From the NCBI GenBank assembly GCA_945859605.1, contig OX243811.1, forward strand, positions 56,400,069-56,464,068: a stretch of DNA of 64,000 nucleotides, read 5' to 3'. The notes beneath the pieces are model-generated. The model was not told the DNA's origin. It was given only the letters and a program-made list of their open reading frames with translations, and searched no databases. The translations under genes and the position numbers were made by a program. Source of the stretch: Lumbricus rubellus. Its lineage: Eukaryota > Annelida > Clitellata > Crassiclitellata > Lumbricidae. The stretch's first letter is position 1, and every line of letters starts with the position of its first letter. Shown here piece by piece: positions 29,892 to 42,321 of this stretch.

Positions 29892-32800
29892 CATACATAC
29901 ATACATACATACATACATACATACATACATACATACATACATACATACATACATACAAACATAGGCTACATGCATAACTACATGCATACATACTTGCGTG
30001 CATACAAAATTATAGTTATGAGTTAGCAATAGATACGTCTTACATTAAAGAAAGTCGTGTGACTGTTGTAGAGACGCCGTTCAAACGAATGTTATTGGCA
30101 CGCGTCATGTCATTCAGTTGGCCAGAAGCTTAAAGAAGCCGGAAGTGAGTCATGGAGTTATGCTTGATCAATCGCGTGATGCTCTTACATGAAATAAAAT
30201 TAATTAGAGTTGGGATTAAATCCATGGTTAAAGCAAATCTAGATGTAGCCTACATGTGCATCATTTCAAAGTTTTGGTCCGTGGTTAAACTGTACGTTAA
30301 GGCGTAACAATGATCTATCTCTAGCACTAACAGCTCTACGTGCGAAACAATGTGGGATGGAAGATAGAGATGTGATATTTTACAAATGATTTCTTCGTTA
30401 ATTTTGCGAAATAGATGACATTGTATACAAAACATCCTGCAGAGTTTGTGGTTTGTAAGAGTATCGTTCTGACTTGAATAGCCTAACATTGAAATATTCG
30501 TTAGACTGCTTTAGGCCTACTTGGTGAAGCAAAAAAGCTTCACAAGTGCACTAATTGGTTAGGCCAGTGGATAGCAATACAATTTAATCAACGATGTCAT
30601 TAATACTTATCTTTTCCATGCAGGCTTTCATACATGTTTCGACAGCCTTCTCGAATGCTGACAAACACGAAGTCGAAGAAAAGGTTTATGATCCACCAAT
30701 GGAGCCAGACAAGTTGATTGCTCTCATAGAGTAAGAGAAATAAATATAGGCTATAGTCTACACAAGTAGGCTATAACAGTAGGCTACATCAGCAACAAAT
30801 TGATACGATGGCTATAACTGCTTTCATTTTAGATGCTTGTGAAAATGTAAAAGCGTATTTGCAAGTAGGTTTAACATTTCATTCATTTAACGTTATCATG
30901 TAATTGATATCGTGAAAATATCAAGAGAGCCCAAGAGAAAGAGAGATGTGGAGATTTTCCATAGCAGGGCGGCTGTCACGTGCGAAAGCATCGCCAAGCC
31001 ATAAGTCAAGTAAGTCAAGTAATTGGTATTGCGATTAAAACTGTGCAAAATTCATGTCTGATTGCTATTTGAAGACATAAAATGAAATTTTCTCTTGCCT
31101 ACAGCACACTGAGTCCTGAGCAGTTGGCGATGATCACCCCGAGTCTCCTGGGTCCGTTTCCCAACACATACACCTATACGAAGGGAGTAGGAGAGAGACT
31201 GGTCGAAAACGAGATCGGAGACATACCTTGCGCCATCGTACGACCCTCGATCATCACACCAACAGTCAAGGAATCATTCGAGGTTAATTAATAGAGATCG
31301 CAATCTCAATGGTTCTAAAGTGCCGTTTAATAGTCAAGCGCATGACGCAAGCTCATTCAAAAGCGCTACGTCGAGCCATAGGGTTATCCAAAGGGTGGTC
31401 ATAAGGAGTCACGAGTAAGGTTCGAGGGGTTAAGAGTAGCTGCTGAGGTTAAAGTCGCTAAAGTCGAGAATTGGAAGTTAGATGAATGAGACAAAGGCAA
31501 GAAACTTGCAGGTGATTGAGATTAAAGACCATTTCACTGTAGCCTACAGAGGTCAAGTGTGCGGTTTCCGTGGAGCGGTGTTCAGTTGGACCCGGATGGT
31601 TCGGGTGGAGTACGGGATTGAGAAGTGAGTTGGAAGAGAGGTAGGCCTGTATAATATTGTATGGATATACTACAATAAGTCTACGATGTCATGTTGAGTG
31701 ATGATGCACGATAAAACAAACTTGTCTTGAAATATTTCCGAACATTATCTCATAATTAAATGTAATTAACATTTATAAACAAAGTCGGCTGACAATGCCG
31801 AGCTGAGGCAGACTTGTGCAAACAGAGAAGACTCAAGTGAAACGTGATTTGTCTTTGTTTAGGGATGGATCGATAACATCATCGGATTTAGCGGAGTGAT
31901 GAGCGGAGTGAGTCTCAAACTTATTTTAAAAATCTTATAATTTAAAAATCTAATTCTCAGCTTTTTAAACATTATTCATGAGCGGAGTGAGTCTCAAACT
32001 TATTTTAAAAATCTAATTTAAAAATCTAATTCTCAGCTTTTTAAACATTATTCTCACAGTTCATTCCTCAAATGCATAACGACGATGCAAACTTCTAATA
32101 TAGGCTATTTTAGTCCGGTATAGGCTGTATAGGTTTCTGTCGGGGTGTATCCTAAGCCGCATTAGAAGTCACCAGGGCTTACTATACCCAGGGACGTAAC
32201 TATGATTTTTCGTTTGGGGGGGCTTAAGCCTGAAGTATGACCAGTGCTTAAAGTGTAAAAAAGAAGTGGCAGAACGCTGTATTGTAATTGGTCGTGAGTG
32301 GCGGCGCCGAAGGCGCGAAGTTGCGAGTGCCGAAGGCACGAAGCCCGTCCCGACTAGGGGGTCTGGGGGAGCGTCGTAAGCTTCCCAGCGGGGTCTGGGG
32401 CGGAGCCCCAGCGACCAGCGCATTTTTGGGTGTGTCGACCTCAAATGGAGCCATTTTTAGGCTCTTGTTTTCCAGCTTTTTGTGAACGGTAAAGTCGCAA
32501 AAACTTTAAGAATAAGTCGTTTTGCAGTGTCGCAAGCTACCAGGATAACAATAAAAATCAAACTGCTACTGTAAAAGAGAAAGGTTTTGTCTTTACCGTA
32601 AGCTCCCCCAGCGGGGTCTGGGGCGGAGCCCCAGCGACCAGCGAATTTTTGGCTGTGTCGACCTCAAATGGAGCCATTTTTAGGCTCTTTGTTTCCAGCT
32701 TTTTGTGAACGGTAAAGTCGCGAAAGTTTAAGAATAAGTCGTTTTTCAGTGTCGCAAGGCTCAAGCTACCATGGCAGGATAACAATAAAAATCAAACTGC

Positions 32801-35800
32801 TATAGTATACTGTAAAAGAGAAAGGTTTTGTCTTTACCGCAAGCTCCCCAGCGGGGTCTGGGGCTCCGCCCCAGCGACCAGCGCATTTTTGGCTGTGTCG
32901 ACCTCAAATGGAGCAAATTTTAGGCAGTCATGGCCGGTCGTCCGTAACTGCATCGACGCCGTCCATGCAGTCATGGACGACCGTCCTGGCAGTGCTGGCC
33001 AAATAAGTCATAGGACGGCGTCCTGCCTTGAAAATATAAGTGCCAGGACGCCGTTCATGACCGTCCTGGCACACTTTAAGCCCTGAGTATGACGAGTGCG
33101 GTAGTCTATTTAGCCGTAAGCATACAACGGCTTGAACTCATTTGGGGGGGGGGCTTCAGCTTCGTTTGGGGGGGGGGGGCTTAAGCCCCCCAAGCCCAAT
33201 GCTAGTTACGTCACTGACTATACCCCTCCGTTGCGACTGCTCATACGAATTAGTTACTGCATGCGCTAATAAGAATCGGAATCAATAGCCTACAGAGTAC
33301 AGCTTTTCCTGTTTCAACTGGTTGCAGGTTGGACTTGGAATGCTGTCTTACATCAAATGTACGGGCAAAACGGACACAAAACTCGACTTGATTCCCGTCG
33401 ATTTGACGGCTAACACTGTCGTCGCAGCTGCTTGGGATCTCGTCACAAACAAGTAAACATTATTTTGATTAATTTTTTATTCTATAATTATACGTCTACT
33501 ACGACAATAGAAATATCCACACAAAATAACCCAGATCTTGCTATCTACAATTCAGTTCAAATCAATTTACATGTATATCCTGAACCAGCATAATAAGGCC
33601 TAGGCCTACATTTATGGCAGTGATCATGATATTTAACATTTTGTGTGGTTGTCATGGCAACTCAGACAGGGCTTTTTTTAACGTGCAGTTGAACACAAAA
33701 TGCGCAATTGTAGAAGTAGCCTACTTCTGTACAGTACGGAAAGAAAAAGAAGGAAGAAGGCAGTTCTAAAATTCCTTAAAAACAGCGATGGCCTCAGATG
33801 GGGCGAACAATCTCGCTAATAGGGCCAGTAGTTATGTGGGGGAAAACAGGCTTATTATAGTGCATGAGCAGCATGACAGCCAGTTGATACAATTGCCGAA
33901 ACACAAAGATATTCTGTCCAGAGAATTCGTATTAATGAAAGATAAATGGCACAACATAATTATTAGGCTAACACTTAACTAGTACACTCTATGAATAATA
34001 GAAAGCAACGCTCGAGGTAACAGCTGACTTCAGACTGAGACCCTGAGCTCTCCGAAGTGTGCTGGCCATGCATGACAAATTTCAGCATGATGCCATTGAA
34101 TACAGTGACAGGAAGTCATTGTAGGTCTAATGTTCTGCATAATAATGTAGTCTACCCCAATATCCTTTTTGCGTAACTATGCTCTGGCTTAAACCACTCG
34201 AGTAGCGCAGTTAAAGTCAGACTTGATCTGGAACTATATCACCACAAAAATAATGGTAGAAGACAGTATATGCCTATAGGGCCCATTATATTTAATTAGG
34301 TGCCGGTAGAGATTTACAACTTTAACCAGCAAATATAGCCACAAGCAGTTTGCTGGTCCTTTAAAAATTAGGCTTCTAGTTTACAGGTTTTTCCTGTATC
34401 CGCGATAGCCTACTGCATATTACGATAAATTTTGTTTCAACAGAGACAAAAAGTCTGACCTACCAAAAGTTACGGTTTATAACTTAATAACTGGCGATAT
34501 CAACCCGATCACGATGCACGAATCTGGTAAGTCATTCCGAATTTTCTTTCAAACCACATCAAAGACGTCATTTTTCGTAAACTATTCGTAGGTCCTAAGT
34601 AGGCTGATACAGTACTCCGTAAGAAGACTGCTTTTAAAGTTTAAATTGCATAGCAGGTTTTAAAAAACATATTGATTTTGTCTACAGGGTGGGCAAAAAA
34701 ACCCTAAGATTTTTGTCAATATCTTGGCCACAATTAAGAATTTCAAAATGAAATTTTACAGTCTTAAAGACAATTCATATTTACACCAGATGGCCAGATT
34801 TCATTACAATATTTCAAACAGAACAAAAGTTATATGACTTTTAGTGAGGCCACCCCCCATTTTTTGACGTTTCAAAGACGTAACGCAGCAAAAAGTAGCA
34901 AAAGCAAGATTTTATTAAATCTCATCTTAAGTAATTGTTATCAAACAGACTTCATATTGCCAGAGGATCATTATTATTACTATTTTAAAAATAAACAGGG
35001 TACCAGCGTAGCTGCACGTCACTGAGAAGTCACTTAGCAAGATGACATCAAATTGGTAAATAAGAAATCTGTCAGATTAATCAACAGGTCCATCAAGAAC
35101 TTTGCAAAGAGACTTAAAAGGAGTTTTGGTACAGGTGGTGGGCACATTGAACACAAGTTGTGAAGCCCTACCAAGTTCATTTGACAACAGTTATTTGAGA
35201 CGAGACTTAATAAAATCGTGGTTTTGCTACTTTTTGTTGCTTTTCGTTTTTGAATCGTCAAAAACGGTGGGTGGTCTCGCTAAAAGTGGTATAACTTGTG
35301 TTGTGTTTGCAATATTTTGATGAAATCCGGCTGTAATGTGTATATATGACTTGCCTTCAAGCCTGTAAAATTGCATTTCTAAATTCTTACTTTTGGTCAA
35401 GATATTGGCAAAACACCTAAATTTTTTGCGTTTCGTTTTTGAATCGTCAAAAAACGGGAGGTGGCATCACTAAAAGTGTCATAACGTTTGTTGTGTTTGA
35501 AATATTTTGATGAAATCCGGCCATCATATGTAGCCTAAATATAAATTGCCTTTAAGGCTGTAAAATTTCATTTCGAATTTCTTACTTCTTGCCAAGATAT
35601 TGTCAAAAAACCTAGAGGGGTCTTTTTTGGGCCCACCTTGTAGAATTGTTGAAAATTATTGATGTTGTGAAATGATCGATGATGAACTTACGCTCGATCG
35701 ACTGGCGTGCTTGAATTTATTGTTTTGAGTAGCCTAAGTCTAGCCTATTGTCAATAAACATTTTTAATAATAAATCTAATAATTCTAGGCTACCATAACT

Positions 35801-38800
35801 TTTCATTTTGCGAAATGCATCATGATTGTAATAATAATCATACTCTCTTTCCGTTTTTCGTCGTTCTACTATAATTGCTTCAACCTATTTTTATAGTTAT
35901 AATTACTTAATATGATGCATGTGACCAACCGTCGCGCAGCGACGTCGGTGACTGACATGACATGTCATGATAATTAAAGAACATTTGCATATGACATTCC
36001 CATGATTCCGAACATCTGGAGAGGGGTTTGGGAGATTGCAGAGTTTTGTGACATCATATTTGAGGAGTGTGAGTTTTGTGACGACGTGTGACGAGAGGAA
36101 GGGTCGAAAATCGTCAAAAATTGTGTGATTAGGTGACGTCATTATTTATGGACAGCCCCAAACGCAGACTCGCGTTTCATGTGTGGCGCCAACTAGGTTA
36201 CCAAATAATTTGTCTACAGTGGGCTACATAGGCTAACTCGACCGCATGGCAATTGGCCATCTACCAACGTGTCTGCCATTCGACTGCCGCGCGATATTCT
36301 ATAAGCTTATAGGTCCGTAACATTTATGTTGAGCGACAACAACATTGAGCTCTGCACAATTCTGCAGAGTTTGGTCTGTTCTAATGTTTCAGCCGGAGAT
36401 TTATTTGATACAGAATTTAAATTGATTAATTTTTCTGCTTTTCTATGATGTTCACTCAGGAGGTTTCATGGCACAGTACGGAAACGAATACCCTCTTTCA
36501 CACAAGATCCGCAAAACTTCCAGATTCATCCACGTTTATGATGAAGGATACTGGTGAGTGTGAAGACTATTATTACACCTCTGCACACCTGCATGCAATT
36601 TCATTTGGTTCTGGTAAAAATGTATGAATATTTACGGCGATTATCGTCCGCATAAGAAAATGAGTATTCTGAGTACATCTTCTTCTTCCCGTTCTCTGCC
36701 CCTTGGTAGGTCCGAATGTCCAATGTCGCCACTCCTCCCTCCACAGGACCTTCTCCTTTAGTCTTTGATCATTTGACATTTACTCTGGATTCATAGAGGG
36801 GTGTTCTCCCGTTTCCTCCCCCTCCGTGTTTTTGACGAAACACCATCTCCATGCTTTGCCGAGATCCGACATCCGTCCTTCAGGATCTTCTCCTCTGGAT
36901 ACTTGCATATACCGACGAGAGTTCGGTCGCCTGTTTACACTTACTGTTTGCGAAACAAAGCGCATTGTTGCGCAGTAAGCTGGATTGGTCACCTATGCTA
37001 CTTGTATATGGTACATGTGCGTGAGAATGATGGACATGATATAGGCTAAAAGGCCAAAGCGAATTTTGCTAACAAAATTACCTTCGAACGCAAACATTCT
37101 TGACAAACTCAGTGAATAAGAATAAGTCAGGTGCGCCAAACAAGCAGCAGAATTATTACAACATATTCTAGGCCTATATCAGACCTAGGCATACATTGCA
37201 TATTCAGCATTTAGATGAAATAATTATCCGCCGAAATGACGTAAAAAAAGCGAAATGACGTAAAAATCGATAAACCACCGACGTGGCCGATGAAGTGGTG
37301 AGAACTTTCAAATAACTAATATCTCATTTAAATTTCTATAAGTAAATGCGCGCAGGAATTTGTTTTCCATGAGCCGATAATAGTAGATTTAAAAGCCTGC
37401 GATGCCCTCCATTGAGAAGTCTACGTATAATGCTTTCCTTGTGTCTTCTTTAGGCTATACCGAAAGTTCGACCAATACATTGAATTGCCCCTTCGCTGCT
37501 ATATCGCCGACACAATGTCACGAATCATGGGAAAGAAACCAAGAGCGACTAAAACGATGAAGCTGTATTGTATGCTGAGAGAGGTTCTCGGTTTCTTCAC
37601 AAGCACCGAATTGGAATGGAAGACAGACAATCTTGTAAAACTCAAGGAAAACCTATCTCCTTATGACCGAAAGGTATAGATAGGCCTAAGACTATTGGTT
37701 TACCAATCCGACCAAATCAATCGTCAACATCACTGTCAAGCGCCATTGTCTTTAGCCTAACAACTCACAATTCTCGGCGACCACGTATTGTCGGTTGCTT
37801 GTCCCATATAATTATTGGAACAGACTTCCACCTGTCATCAGATTAGCCACGTACTCAGTGGACTCTTTCAAATCAAAGCTTAAATCTGATCTGTTTGTCA
37901 ACCGTAGTTAGCCGTTTGTGAGGCACCAATGTAGCGGTATGGCCGCGCTACGGCGCCATAAAAACTATTATTATTATTATTACTGTTATTACAAGTCATG
38001 TACCGTACTATTAAATGTAGGCTAACTCTACCACTATAGGCATACTGTCAGAGTTCGTACGACACGGCACTCGCGGCAGTAGGCTAATTTACAGGCCCTG
38101 CTGATTTGATATTGATATGAATGCAGGCATAGCAAACCGATTTTTTTAGACCTATTCATATTCTTCAAGGTCATAAAAAGCCCCATGCTGCACCATAATT
38201 CTACAGAAAAATTATTTCTTATTAATAACTTGCTTCTGAAAGTTATGCGATGATGTGCACAGCATCTCAATAGTGGTGATTATATAAGAGGGATATGTCG
38301 CTTTAGGCGTTTGGTTTCTAGTCACAACGTTCATAATGTGTGGATATTATTTAATTTTCATATTCCAGATAAATAATTGTAATGATATTTGTGTTCTCGG
38401 TAAAAGGAATTCAACTTGAATCGGATGATTCCGTGGGACAAATACCATCTCATCTGCTGGTTAGGCATCAAGAAGTTCATCCACGGACAACCCACACAGG
38501 AACTGACTCCATCCGGCGACAATCGGTCAGTGCTCAGTAGGACTACACCCTACAGTAATGACTGCATCAAAGTTAAAATATAATTAGGCTATGTCATCAT
38601 GATTTTCAATTTTGCTGTAGGAATCAATGTAACAATAATTGACTGTGACTGCATCGTCTTTCAACGAGCTGATGGCTACAAAGACAGCAAAATTGAAAAT
38701 CATGATTAAGATTATTTGGACACAGAAACTTTGAGATTCTTGTATGATACAATTGAGCGCTTCATGCCTTGCTTAGTGGTAGGCCGAGCCTCGTTAAAAT

Positions 38801-39729
38801 CCAGCTATGGCGCAAACACCAATTACCGTACTTAACTTTACACAGTTTCCATAAGGCCAGTCAATGCGCTATTTACCGTATCTAAGCTTATTCTGTCAAC
38901 CAGAAATGCTATTCAATAAATTATTGTCGTTCAATATGCTTGATTGCATCATTGCCTTAATTGCATGCTAAGAGATTTGATTCGTCTTTCAGTGATCAGA
39001 ATCTGTTTTGTGTGGCTGTCTTGATCAACTAGCGAACTTTACTGAATTAGATCCCATCACCATAATGAGATTGCTTCGATAATTATATGGTTGCGGAATA
39101 CGGAATAATAAAAATTAATGAAAGTCGCCGTTTATTGGTTGCCACTTAAAAGAGATTGAACTTTGTGCCATGTATGGTCGGAAACATTGCCACTCAACGG
39201 TAGGCGTATGCTCCTCGTTGGTTGCTATTTTTTCGTGATAGATGCTACTTACGAATGATAAATGAAAAATTCCTCAGTTCACATAATTATTGCTAAAAAT
39301 TAATGTTTTACATTCGGAGTCAAATTTTCACTGCGTAGGCTACTTTGTCACTTGATAAATCATGTCACTTGATGCTAAAATGTAAGCATTGCACCACAAA
39401 CAAATCAATAGTCTGAAGAGCTCGGTTGTGTTAACCATACGGAAGAAAGTCTGTAGTTGCAGGCCAAATTGCATTGTCCGCTTTAATTATCGTTGAAATC
39501 AAGGATGATTGACTATGCGCACATTTTTAAAAATAGGCTCTATCTTAAGAAGAGTAGGCCTAAACCTGTTGGCAAGATGGACATTGCGACAGACTCAATG
39601 AAGATGCCACAATGAAAGATAGGGCCTGTCAGTGGGTGTTTGATCGTGTTAGTATTTCACATTAATATTACTGTTTCGCTTTTTTGCAGATCTGTGGAAA
39701 TTCAGTCCTCCGGTAAACTGAAACAGTGA
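26167..39729 (+). CDS. fatty acyl-CoA reductase B (12 exons; exon 2 acceptor damaged)
   Basis: Exons: 26167-26364, 26648-26823, 30072-30144, 30624-30730, 31105-31282, 31863-31907, 33328-33452, 34444-34526, 36460-36553, 37454-37673, 38407-38525, 39690-39729. They would give 1,458 nt, 485 residues plus TGA. TGGAGFVG at 19-26 and the YTYTK active site are kept, and every coding exon is open. Eleven donors and ten acceptors are canonical. The exception is the acceptor before exon 2, which reads GAAA|CTG where FAR-A and FAR-C read GAAG|CTG. The nearest upstream AGs give a frameshift or an in-frame stop, and the next AG inside the exon shifts the frame. Selection on the exons still looks strong, so the damage seems recent, or a non-canonical site is used. 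Neighbouring paralogues lie head to tail on both sides. Confidence 0.82.
27204..27424. repeat. (ACAT)n, FAR-B intron 2, left half
   Basis: Pure tract of about 220 bp, preceded by a short CATC/CTCC-rich run. It is split from its right half (29839-29957) by the DNA transposon inserted into it. Confidence 0.95.
27425..29838 (+). mobile_element. 2.4-kb DNA transposon of unassigned superfamily
   Basis: The 11-bp termini TAGGGTGGCAG and CTGCCACCCTA are perfect inverted repeats. The element sits inside an ACAT tract, so flanking ACAT is compatible with a 4- or 8-bp target duplication but cannot prove one. It encodes one transposase-like reading frame on the plus strand, now broken. Confidence 0.8.
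27761..29546 (+). pseudogene. transposase-like gene, frameshifted
   Basis: Coding sense begins MGPVDTKLAKLEKRRHQKEL. It shifts frame near 28045 (continuing VLAAAAQSLGHNPADMAINR) and back near 28125. It then runs through VPLTVHWDGKLLP, CMSFDTTASNTGLVSGACV and LACRHHIHELIVG, shifts again near 28590, passes HRARWMAKLIYSLKI, meets one in-frame TAG at 29328-29330, and ends at a TAA at 29544-29546. The acidic residues in HWDGK and SFDTT are candidates for a DDE catalytic core. I recall proteins of this type (FDTTxSNTG, CRHHI, AERGV) from cnidarian and arthropod genomes but cannot name the superfamily. Three frameshifts plus one nonsense codon make it inactive. Confidence 0.7.
29839..29957. repeat. 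(ACAT)n, FAR-B intron 2, right half
   Basis: About 119 bp, with a single TTACAT interruption. Continuation of the tract at 27204. Confidence 0.9.
31899..32056. repeat. 79-bp tandem duplication across FAR-B exon 6 donor
   Basis: ATGAGCGGAGTGAGTCTCAA starts at 31899 and again at 31978. The first copy contains the real exon 6 end and donor (GGA|GTGAGT). The second repeats the last 9 coding bases and an identical donor inside intron 6. Confidence 0.9.
32189..33216. mobile_element. hAT-type non-autonomous element, 1,028 bp, 8-bp target duplication
   Basis: Termini CAGGGACGTAACTA and TAGTTACGTCACTG. The flanks 32181-32188 and 33217-33224 are both ACTATACC. Inside are three tandem blocks about 225-240 bp long, each with CAGCGGGGTCTGGGGC, CCCCAGCGACCAGCG and TGTGTCGACCTCAAATGGAG. 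Near the right end, inverted CCAGGACG/CGTCCTGG hairpins and runs of G precede GGCTTAAGCC. No transposase. Fragments of the same family occur at about 52611-52840. Confidence 0.92.
33453..34443. other. FAR-B intron 7
   Basis: Ordinary AT-rich intron DNA; no element or gene recognised. Confidence 0.5.
34685..35640. mobile_element. mariner-like TIR element with compound arms, copy 2
   Basis: Ends CAGGGTGGGCAAAA / GGGCCCACCTTG with TA on each side (34683-34684, 35641-35642). The arms match the 17517 element, and the right arm again holds the ~190-bp module twice. The central part is shortened and inverted relative to copy 1. In FAR-B intron 8. Confidence 0.85.
35920..36172 (-). mobile_element. 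possible MITE ending GGGGCTGTCCATAAAT
   Basis: The right end (reverse complement GGGGCTGTCCATAAATAATG followed by GACGTCA) and repeated TTTTGTGAC blocks resemble a dispersed invertebrate MITE type ending in CTGTCCATAAA. The left end was not located. Confidence 0.35.
36554..37453. other. FAR-B intron 9 with unexplained insert
   Basis: The intron contains AATGTATGAATATTTACG (36617-36634), which appears inverted in FAR-C intron 9. About 36680-37000 is GC-richer than the rest. Its minus strand has two open frames (SRGEDPEGRMSDLGKAWR; KEKVLWREEWRHW), but I cannot assign them. Nothing else is recognised. Confidence 0.4.
37749..37985 (+). mobile_element. 5'-truncated LINE (CR1/L2-like) with (ATT)n tail
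   Basis: A short frame reads NYWNRLPPVIR, then SVDSFKSKLKSDLF and a stop, the C-terminal end typical of CR1/L2/Rex-type ORF2. A ~50-bp 3' UTR and an ATT repeat tail follow. In FAR-B intron 10. Confidence 0.7.
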
Positions 39730-40651
39730 GGCAACTTGCGAAACAAGAGACGAAGTTCTGCTAATAGCATTTCTTCGCCATCTTTGTTGCTATCGGCTTT
39801 AAATGAACATTCATTTATACTCTGAAAATAAAGAATGTTGTGTTTTGTTTAAAGGCATAGGCCTATTCATAAACTGTTAGCTCGATGACAATCGGACCAT
39901 TGTTGGAGTTTTATGTAACACCCACATTAAATAAGTGTTATAGGCCTACATGTACATTGTGTAATTCAGACCTAACCGATCATTTGCCATTCATTTTGTG
40001 TCTTATATTTACACGACGGTAATCTTGATTCTAGAAGGATACGCCACATCAGGATGATTTCTCCTGCCTGGCCAATAGTGCAATAAAATTAATATTGGCT
40101 AAGTATGAAACGTCCAATCAATTTGAAATCACCTTTTTGAAACGCCTTGCTTTGGTAGCCTATAATGTTATTATACTGATAACTTGAAACTACATTTAAG
40201 ATGTCTAAACTAGCAATTTAATGAGAAGTCTTTTGTTTTCTCTATCCCTTCGAAACCTGTATCTGCCAACAAGTCTTCCTTTCCTGCCTTGCGATCTCTT
40301 TCAAAATGTTTCCTTGCTTCCTTTGCGTATAAGCGTAGGCCTATATATTATAATAACGAACTTATATCACGTGATAACGACCTTTCCAGGCCCCCTTCGC
40401 CAGTTCGTTTGACAGATAACATAGTCGACTCTGTTCCTCGTGATGGAGTGACCCTAAATTTCGATTGATCCGTAACAGTATAAAAAAACGACGTCAAATA
40501 TTTAGGCCTAAAATGTTAATTGCTCTTTATCGCCGTTGTTCAGCTGTTTATCTGCTCGTAATATTATCACCTCTACGCCTACTCTTTACCGATGTTTTCT
40601 CTCTTAAGAGCGGCGCCCTTTTGTCGGCGCTCTTCTGTCGATAAGGGTCTA
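39730..40651. other. intergenic DNA between FAR-B and the LTR element
   Basis: Contains the FAR-B 3' UTR and then unassigned DNA. No gene is supported. Confidence 0.6.
39827..39832 (+). terminator. polyadenylation signal AATAAA of FAR-B
   Basis: About 100 bp after the FAR-B stop codon and followed by a GT-rich stretch (GAATGTTGTGTTTTG), as expected for cleavage/polyadenylation. Confidence 0.55.
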
Positions 40652-40655
40652 GTCC

Positions 40656-42321
40656 TGTAACGTCCTATGAGGCCGCTACAATTTAACGTCCTTGTAAGGC
40701 CGCTTTTACTTACTTACCAAATTATTTTATTAGATATCATGGTGCTATTTATAGATCATCACATAGATGGTATATTTTTGCGAAGGTCGTCATGACGACG
40801 GGAGGGTACTTCTGTTCGAGGCTTCTGTCGAGGCTTCTGAATCTTCTTGTGGTAACCAATCGCAGTAGATTGTCCGTCCTATCAGAGGCCGAGGTTTGCG
40901 TCCGACTGTCGCTTTTGCGTGTCAGCCTTTGATTGGTCGATCCGGACCACGTGACCGCTTCCAACGCCGAAAAGCGCAGTCGACTGGAGGTTTTCATCGG
41001 GGTGAGAGCTCGGCTCGGGAAGATCAGAAATTCCGTATATTCTGGGTCTAAAAATGCTGAATGTGTGGCTGATTGCCTGATTTCATGAATATGAATATAC
41101 CGTTGACTAAGCGACTGGTTTTGGGACAGTTTGCAGCTGATTCTGTGTGAATCTTTATTGTCATATATTCCAATATTCGGACAAGAAATCTTCCGATCTT
41201 CTTTTCATATTTGAATGCGAGTGTTGGCCAAATTGCACGGAAATTGCCAGGGAAGTATTAACTAATCTAATTGCTCCATAACAGATTCCGAAACCAAGTG
41301 TAGTTAATTAATTAGATATTAATGTTCATTGATAATAAGAATTGAAACCTAAGTTGATATTGCATATCGGTTGAAAGCTGCAGACCGAATTATGATTCAT
41401 TATACCTGACGTTAATTATAAAACGCGATTACTAGAATTAAGGTTGTGCACGCCTGTAGATTATTTACGGAGATCCTGCTGACTTTAAAGACATATTGCA
41501 TAGTTATTGAAGAACAATATCTAGGCCCGATTACAGATGTTAATCGTCAGCAACGCTTGTACATTATATTCAGTTGAATTGTTTAATTAAATAAATCAAA
41601 TCTGACGTTAATAAATAACTGAATAATGGAAACCTCTATAAGGTCTGAGGATCACTCTGATGAGGAATTAGAGGAATGCATAACTGAAGGGGAGAAGGGA
41701 GGAACCCCTGACCGTCTTGACAAATTAGAAGCAAAGGGTAAACAAGTTGGGGAACTTTTACTAACTGTGTCAGAAACCCTGGGGATGTTTATGGAACGAC
41801 AAGAGTCCCAATTCAAGAGCCTTAGTCAAGAGATAAGCCACTTACAAGAGCAACACCACCGGGGTGGTCTTTCCCGAGAGGAAGGTGAGGTAATGAGGGA
41901 AAAGAGAAGGGAAGGGTTGACCACATCTAAGGATTGGGGATTTACACAATCTGTTGAAGGGGATTCGAACCCAGACGGTCTTCAATTAGAGGAAACCGTC
42001 GTTCCCAGACCGGGAACCGCAGACATATGTCGCCACTCGACCGAAGCCATTCCTGGTACCGATGAGAGACATCCCCGTCCTGAGGTGGGAGACCCAACCC
42101 TAAACTACGACTTTACCAGAAGGAAATCAATGGATCCCGTAGATCTTACTTACTTAGATGGATCTGTAGTCTTACCTGACAATAGAGAACCCCTTCAACA
42201 GTGCGGCGCCTCGATTGAAATCCTAGGGCGGGCCCCTACCACTTGGGAGGCTGAAGAGCATTACCAAGGGTGGGACCCGAGGTCACGTGGGCTTCTTTCG
42301 AGGTGGGGGCAGGCCGTTATA
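40656..42321 (+). repeat. 5' LTR (1,666 bp), contains start of gag-like ORF
   Basis: Bounded by TGTAAC/GTTATA. The coding ATG at 41626 lies 970 bp into the LTR. A minus-strand 82-codon open frame near 40749-40997 is repeated in both LTRs but has no coding signs. Confidence 0.95.

Noticed and set aside
35034..35261. 75-codon minus-strand ORF and its relatives at 17966-18169 and 34834-35025
   Set aside because: They lie in the central part of the TIR elements and are conserved only as DNA repeat, with stops differing between copies.
40749..40997. 82-codon minus-strand ORF duplicated at 45788-46036
   Set aside because: Duplicated only because it lies in both LTRs; composition (Arg/Ser-rich) gives no coding signal.
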